Shown here: positions 60,689 through 64,000 of the stretch, piece after piece | How the letters are laid out: each line of letters begins with the position of its first letter | Numbering within the stretch: the first letter of the stretch is position 1 | Source of the DNA: Candidatus Woesearchaeota archaeon | Lineage (GTDB): Archaea; Nanobdellota; Nanobdellia; Woesearchaeales; GW2011-AR4 | DNA: 64,000 nucleotides | Reading direction: 5' to 3' | NCBI GenBank assembly: GCA_016187465.1 | Contig: JACPJQ010000002.1 | Coordinates: 1-64,000 of the forward strand | Notes under the pieces: model-generated | Seen by the model: only the letters and a program-made list of their open reading frames with translations | Database searches by the model: none | Told to the model about the DNA's origin: nothing | Program-made: the position numbers and the translations under genes

Positions 60689-61612
60689 TCAATTACTTAT
60701 TTCTCTTATCCTTTCAACAACTTCATTTATAAGATAGTCAGGAGTAGAGGCTCCTGCAGTCACTCCGATCTTTTCCTTGCCTTCAAACCATTTTTTATCC
60801 AATTGTTCGTAGGATTGTATGAAATAGCTTTCGACTCCAAATTCCCTGCATTTTGCGTAAAGCTCCTTTGAATTGCTTGAATTCTTGCCTCCTACCACAA
60901 TTACAATGTCGCATTCTTTTGCAAGCTCCTCTGTGTCGGACTGCCTCTGCTTTGTGGGGTTGCAGATTGTGTCCACAAAACCATATTTCTTGCTCATGTC
61001 CCTTAAGTTTAATGGAATCTCGTCAAATTTCAGGCCGTTCATTTTGGAATTGATATTGTCAATAAGCTGCCTGTAGCCGTAAACCGACATTGTTGTTTGC
61101 GATATTATAGCCACTTTCTCGAAATTGTTTTTGCTGAGGTAGTCAATCACTGAACCATACTGCTCTGGGTCTTCAACAATGAATGTGTCTTTCCCCCTCA
61201 GATGATAGCTCGTGCCTATTGCCTCAGGATGATTGGCTTTGCCGAAAAGAATAACCTCGTAGCCATTGTTTTTTAATTTAATCGCAACGTTATGAACCAA
61301 GGTTACCAAAGGGCAGGTTGCGTCGTTCAAATTTTCTCCCTTTACTATTGACTTTTCCTCCAGAAGTCGATAAGTTGTTCCTGGCTCGCCATGGGCCCTG
61401 AGCACAGTAACGGCATTTTGCGGAATATCTTTAATATTTTCAACAAAAATAATTCCTTTGCCCTCTAAATCTCTTATGACCTTTTCGTTGTGGACAAGCT
61501 GCCCGTAAACATATGTGCTTCCATTATTATTTTGCGCCACTTCCTCTGCGATCTCTATGGCTTTCTTTACTCCAAAACAGAAGCCTGCATGCTTTGCTAC
61601 AGTTATTTTCAA
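60689..61612 (-). CDS. ispH: 4-hydroxy-3-methylbut-2-enyl diphosphate reductase
   Basis: The last enzyme of the MEP (non-mevalonate) isoprenoid pathway: a (4Fe-4S) reductase making isopentenyl and dimethylallyl diphosphate. The three cluster cysteines are visible: AGFCFGVKKAI, NDATCPLVTLVHN, and DTICNPTKQRQSD. The TTG at 61612, with GGGGGT before it, is the likely start; the frame opens four codons earlier at another TTG. The 307-aa length is normal. The pathway is bacterial or plastid in most organisms and rare in archaea. It directly follows ispE. Confidence 0.95.
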   Translation of the reverse strand: MKITVAKHAGFCFGVKKAIEIAEEVAQNNNGSTYVYGQLVHNEKVIRDLEGKGIIFVENIKDIPQNAVTVLRAHGEPGTTYRLLEEKSIVKGENLNDATCPLVTLVHNVAIKLKNNGYEVILFGKANHPEAIGTSYHLRGKDTFIVEDPEQYGSVIDYLSKNNFEKVAIISQTTMSVYGYRQLIDNINSKMNGLKFDEIPLNLRDMSKKYGFVDTICNPTKQRQSDTEELAKECDIVIVVGGKNSSNSKELYAKCREFGVESYFIQSYEQLDKKWFEGKEKIGVTAGASTPDYLINEVVERIREISN

Positions 61613-61644
61613 TTTAACCCCCAAGCCCGAATATGATGCAAAGT

Positions 61645-62493
61645 TTATATAGTTTTTGTCAGGAACACAAAAGGATAGTCATATTGTATCTTGAAGTAAG
61701 CCTCTCTTGCTTCGTATATGCTGTTGAAAATCCCGAAAACAGTCGGACCGGAGCCTGAAACACATGCATTCAGGGCATCATTCCTCATGAGATTTGTCTT
61801 TATATCGTTCAGCATCTTGTATTTTTTTGTCACAATCGGCTCAAAATCATTATGTAGATTGTTGGCTATCTCCTTGATGTCCTTCTTTTCTATAGCTTTT
61901 ACCAAATTTTTTATGTCTGCTTTTGTCTTTATTTTCGGCTTTTGCTTGTCAAAAACGGAGTAAGCCCATTTTGTGGAAACCCTAAAGCCGGGGTTGATGA
62001 GTACAATGTTTATGCTGAATGACTTTTTTATCCTCTTTATTTTGTCGCCTATCCCCTCAACCAAAGCCGCCCCTTCTCCCATAAAGAAAGGCACATCAGA
62101 GCCTATTTGGGCAGCCAAATCGATTAACTGCTTTTCTTTTAATTTGAGACCCCATAACTTGTTTAGGTTAAGCAAAGTTGTTGCCGCATCACTTGAGCCG
62201 CCGCCTAATCCAGCTTCAATTGGTATGTTCTTCTCTATGTAAATCCTGGCGCCTTGCCTTACCTTGTATTTGCTTTTCAGCAATAAAGCCGCCTTATATG
62301 CAAGATTCTTCTCGTTTTCCAGCTCCTTGTTTGTGCATTCAACTATGATTTTGTCTTCAGCAATAGGCTCAATGGTCATGCTGTCATTCAGCTCTATCTT
62401 CTGCATTACTGATTGGATATTATGGTAGCCCGAGCTTAGCTTCCTGCCTATCTTCAGGTAAAGGTTGATTTTAGCGTATGAATTAATCGCCAT
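61645..62493 (-). CDS. ispE: 4-diphosphocytidyl-2-C-methyl-D-erythritol kinase
   Basis: A 282-aa GHMP-family kinase of the MEP pathway, phosphorylating CDP-methylerythritol with ATP. The N-terminal SYAKINLYLKIGRKLSSGYH and the ATP loop PIEAGLGGGSSDAATTLLNL are diagnostic, with the C-terminal GHMP motif CVSGSGPTVFGIF. It is 32 bp upstream of ispH, on the same strand. Two pathway steps side by side argue for a working MEP route, probably gained from bacteria. Confidence 0.95.
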   Translation of the reverse strand: MAINSYAKINLYLKIGRKLSSGYHNIQSVMQKIELNDSMTIEPIAEDKIIVECTNKELENEKNLAYKAALLLKSKYKVRQGARIYIEKNIPIEAGLGGGSSDAATTLLNLNKLWGLKLKEKQLIDLAAQIGSDVPFFMGEGAALVEGIGDKIKRIKKSFSINIVLINPGFRVSTKWAYSVFDKQKPKIKTKADIKNLVKAIEKKDIKEIANNLHNDFEPIVTKKYKMLNDIKTNLMRNDALNACVSGSGPTVFGIFNSIYEAREAYFKIQYDYPFVFLTKTI

Positions 62494-62567
62494 GACAGAA
62501 CTGGTAACACTAATGATATATTAATATTGCTGATTTTAAGGGTAAATTTTATGTTTTGAAGAACATA

Positions 62568-63227
62568 TTAATTACTTTTATTAATTTTCTCAATTTTTCC
62601 ACCTTTAAAAGAGTATAAGACTACCCTTCCTATAGGATGCCCATAAGCGTTTATATCAAATAAACCTGGTTTTTTTTGAATAATGCATTCTCTAATAACT
62701 CTTACTTCATCTAAAGCTGTAGCTTCCATAACACTCAAACCGTCTGGAAAACAGGCGTCTGATTCAATGAAACCACCCACAGCATTAATAAATTTGATGC
62801 TATTATTTTTAAGATGGTAGCTTGGTACAAAAATTCCATAAATGCTTTTTTGTTCAAAATATTGAATTGTTAAATCTAAAGGGACCCCCATATTTGGAAA
62901 TGTGGGTACTTCGTAATCTGCGTTTATACCAAATTTATCGCTTAGTGCAGGTTCATTTACGCTACCAAAAATAGGCAACATATCTCTAAAATGTAGTATT
63001 TTTATTCCCTTTTCTTTGCAAAATTGAAAGTAATCCCGTGTGTTTTTTAAATAAGAATTCTTTGCCTCGACTGATAATTGAGAATACCCTAAATCAAATG
63101 CAGGATGAACTGCCATTGTTATCTCTTCTGATCCTTCATCCGCTATTCTTTGTATTGCACTCTTAAAAGATAAATGCCCGTATTGCCTTAATATTTCGTC
63201 TAGATTTATCTGATTTGTCTTATTCAT
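62568..63227 (-). CDS. Hypothetical protein coupled to fabD
   Basis: A 219-aa soluble protein of unknown family. Two parts: an N-terminal helical portion (FKSAIQRIADEGSEEITMAV), then an alpha/beta portion (FGINADYEVPTFPNMGVPLD, YGIFVPSYHLKNNSIKFINA, ESDACFPDGLSVMEATALDE). Its ATG directly follows the stop of the FabD gene (TAAATG), so the two are translationally coupled and probably work together. A polyketide or acyl-transfer accessory role can only be guessed. Confidence 0.6.
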   Translation of the reverse strand: MNKTNQINLDEILRQYGHLSFKSAIQRIADEGSEEITMAVHPAFDLGYSQLSVEAKNSYLKNTRDYFQFCKEKGIKILHFRDMLPIFGSVNEPALSDKFGINADYEVPTFPNMGVPLDLTIQYFEQKSIYGIFVPSYHLKNNSIKFINAVGGFIESDACFPDGLSVMEATALDEVRVIRECIIQKKPGLFDINAYGHPIGRVVLYSFKGGKIEKINKSN

Positions 63228-64000
63228 TTAAACCATTAATCCCTTCACAGTATTTTCAAGCGATTCTGGATCCTGCACGTTTAACATCGTCATATTTGGA
63301 CTAATGTCGCGGATCAATCCGTTTAGGACTTTTTTAGGCCCAATCTCTATAAACAAGTCAGATCCGAATTTAACTGCTTTTTCGACAGAACCTTCCCAGT
63401 TAACCCTTTTATAAATCTGGTGATAAAGCTCATCCCTTACATGAACTGGGTCAACTATTGCCTCTGCTGTCACATTTGCAATTACAGGTATTCTGGCCAG
63501 TTGAATAGGATAAACGTAATTATCACCCTCCTTTTTAGCCATTTCCTCTCTGATATTCTCTGCTGCTTTCTGCATCAAAGGTGTATGAAATGGCCCTTCT
63601 AATTCCATTAATGTTGCCACAGTTCTATCTTCTCCCAGTTCTTTAGCTAGTTTACTTAATCCGCGTTTATTCCCCCCGACTACAACTTGCTTTTGGCTAT
63701 TGATTAAAGACCAGAAAACATCGTGTTTTCTGCATAATTCATCTATCTTATCATGATTTAACCCTGCCCTGTTATTGAGTAGCATAAGTTTAGCGTCTGG
63801 ATAGTGATTTCCGACTTCTGCCATATAGTTAGCTCTTTTTTGCACTAACCTTAAAGATGTTTCGAAATCCATAGCACCCGCAACTGTTAATGCAGTATAC
63901 TCGCCTAAACTATGACCTGCAACTAGAAATGGTTTCAAACCTATTCCGGTTTCGTTGCACCTTTCTTCTAATGCTTTGTAGCAGGCACAACTTGTGGTTA
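63228..64000 (-). CDS. fabD: Malonyl-CoA:ACP transacylase-like protein, N-terminus cut by window edge
   Basis: An acyltransferase of the FabD class. The catalytic Ser motif is GHSLGEYTALTVAG, the His is in GPFHTPLM, and the later NVTAEAIVDP and GPKKVLNGLIRD are also typical. The frame stays open to the window edge (a further TTSCACYKALEE precedes the Ser motif), so the N-terminus is missing. It loads malonyl groups onto acyl carrier protein for fatty-acid or polyketide synthesis, a pathway most archaea lack. It may instead belong to a polyketide-type or lipid-modifying system. No ACP or ketosynthase is within the window. Confidence 0.88.
   Translation of the reverse strand, partial: TTSCACYKALEERCNETGIGLKPFLVAGHSLGEYTALTVAGAMDFETSLRLVQKRANYMAEVGNHYPDAKLMLLNNRAGLNHDKIDELCRKHDVFWSLINSQKQVVVGGNKRGLSKLAKELGEDRTVATLMELEGPFHTPLMQKAAENIREEMAKKEGDNYVYPIQLARIPVIANVTAEAIVDPVHVRDELYHQIYKRVNWEGSVEKAVKFGSDLFIEIGPKKVLNGLIRDISPNMTMLNVQDPESLENTVKGLMV

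Noticed and set aside
1-64000. CRISPR arrays and rRNA genes
   Set aside because: No regularly spaced repeats and no rRNA core sequences were seen.

Overview
The window is an AT-rich archaeal chromosome segment. Archaeal hallmarks are an A-type ATP synthase operon, GatDE, RNase P subunit Rpp21 (RNP4), CDC48, CarS, diphthine synthase, an S15P of archaeal type, TATA-box promoters with many leaderless starts, and intron-bearing tRNAs. Split or truncated core genes, three inteins and bacterial-type isoprenoid genes (IspE, IspH) point to a DPANN lineage, most likely Woesearchaeota-like. That placement is inference.

Layout. 1-1.6 kb: an integrase that runs off the left edge, a two-intron tRNA and a structured RNA motif. 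1.6-8.4 kb: an intein-bearing Hel308-type helicase that lacks its first RecA domain, then two cadherin/PKD-like surface proteins. 8.6-10.2 kb: tRNA-Ile, a ferredoxin-like protein, and a free-standing LAGLIDADG gene abutting tRNA-Asn. 10.2-17.5 kb: FKBP, a radical SAM enzyme and a phospholipid cluster (PSD-like, phospholipid N-methyltransferase, two tandem-fused CDP-alcohol phosphotransferases, PAP2, CarS). 17.5-25.8 kb: sugar and nucleotide enzymes, a dph2 fragment, an operon with two very small genes, Rpp21, a membrane pyrophosphatase and a coiled-coil protein. 25.8-28.9 kb: a low-GC accessory island with AbrB/PIN and Fic/Doc toxin-antitoxin-like pairs, an HTH protein and a possible nuclease. 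29-40.4 kb: pgk and the ATP synthase operon H-I-K-E-C-F-A-B-D, with an intein in subunit A. 40.5-57.9 kb: a PhoU-like regulator, tRNA-Arg, GatE/GatD, CDC48 with an intein, DNA ligase, nitroreductase, FtsZ and DphB. 58-59.4 kb: a second LAGLIDADG element abutting tRNA-Gln. 59.4-64 kb: S15P, IspH, IspE and a FabD that runs off the right edge.

How it fits together. CarS makes CDP-archaeol, which the CDP-alcohol transferases, decarboxylase and methyltransferase can turn into several polar lipids. IspE and IspH would supply the isoprenoid units by the MEP route. The rotary ATPase and the proton pyrophosphatase set ion gradients. GatDE makes Gln-tRNA, and tRNA-Gln lies in the same window.

Most unusual signals. 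(1) A dispersed four-copy structured RNA family: a stem with tandem G.A pairs, an ACAAGAA linker and a GAA-loop hairpin, with compensatory stem changes. (2) All five tRNAs contain introns; three carry two, and several lie in the D or T arm. (3) The two tRNA-adjacent LAGLIDADG genes share a promoter and a folded 5' leader that hides the ribosome binding site, although the proteins have diverged.
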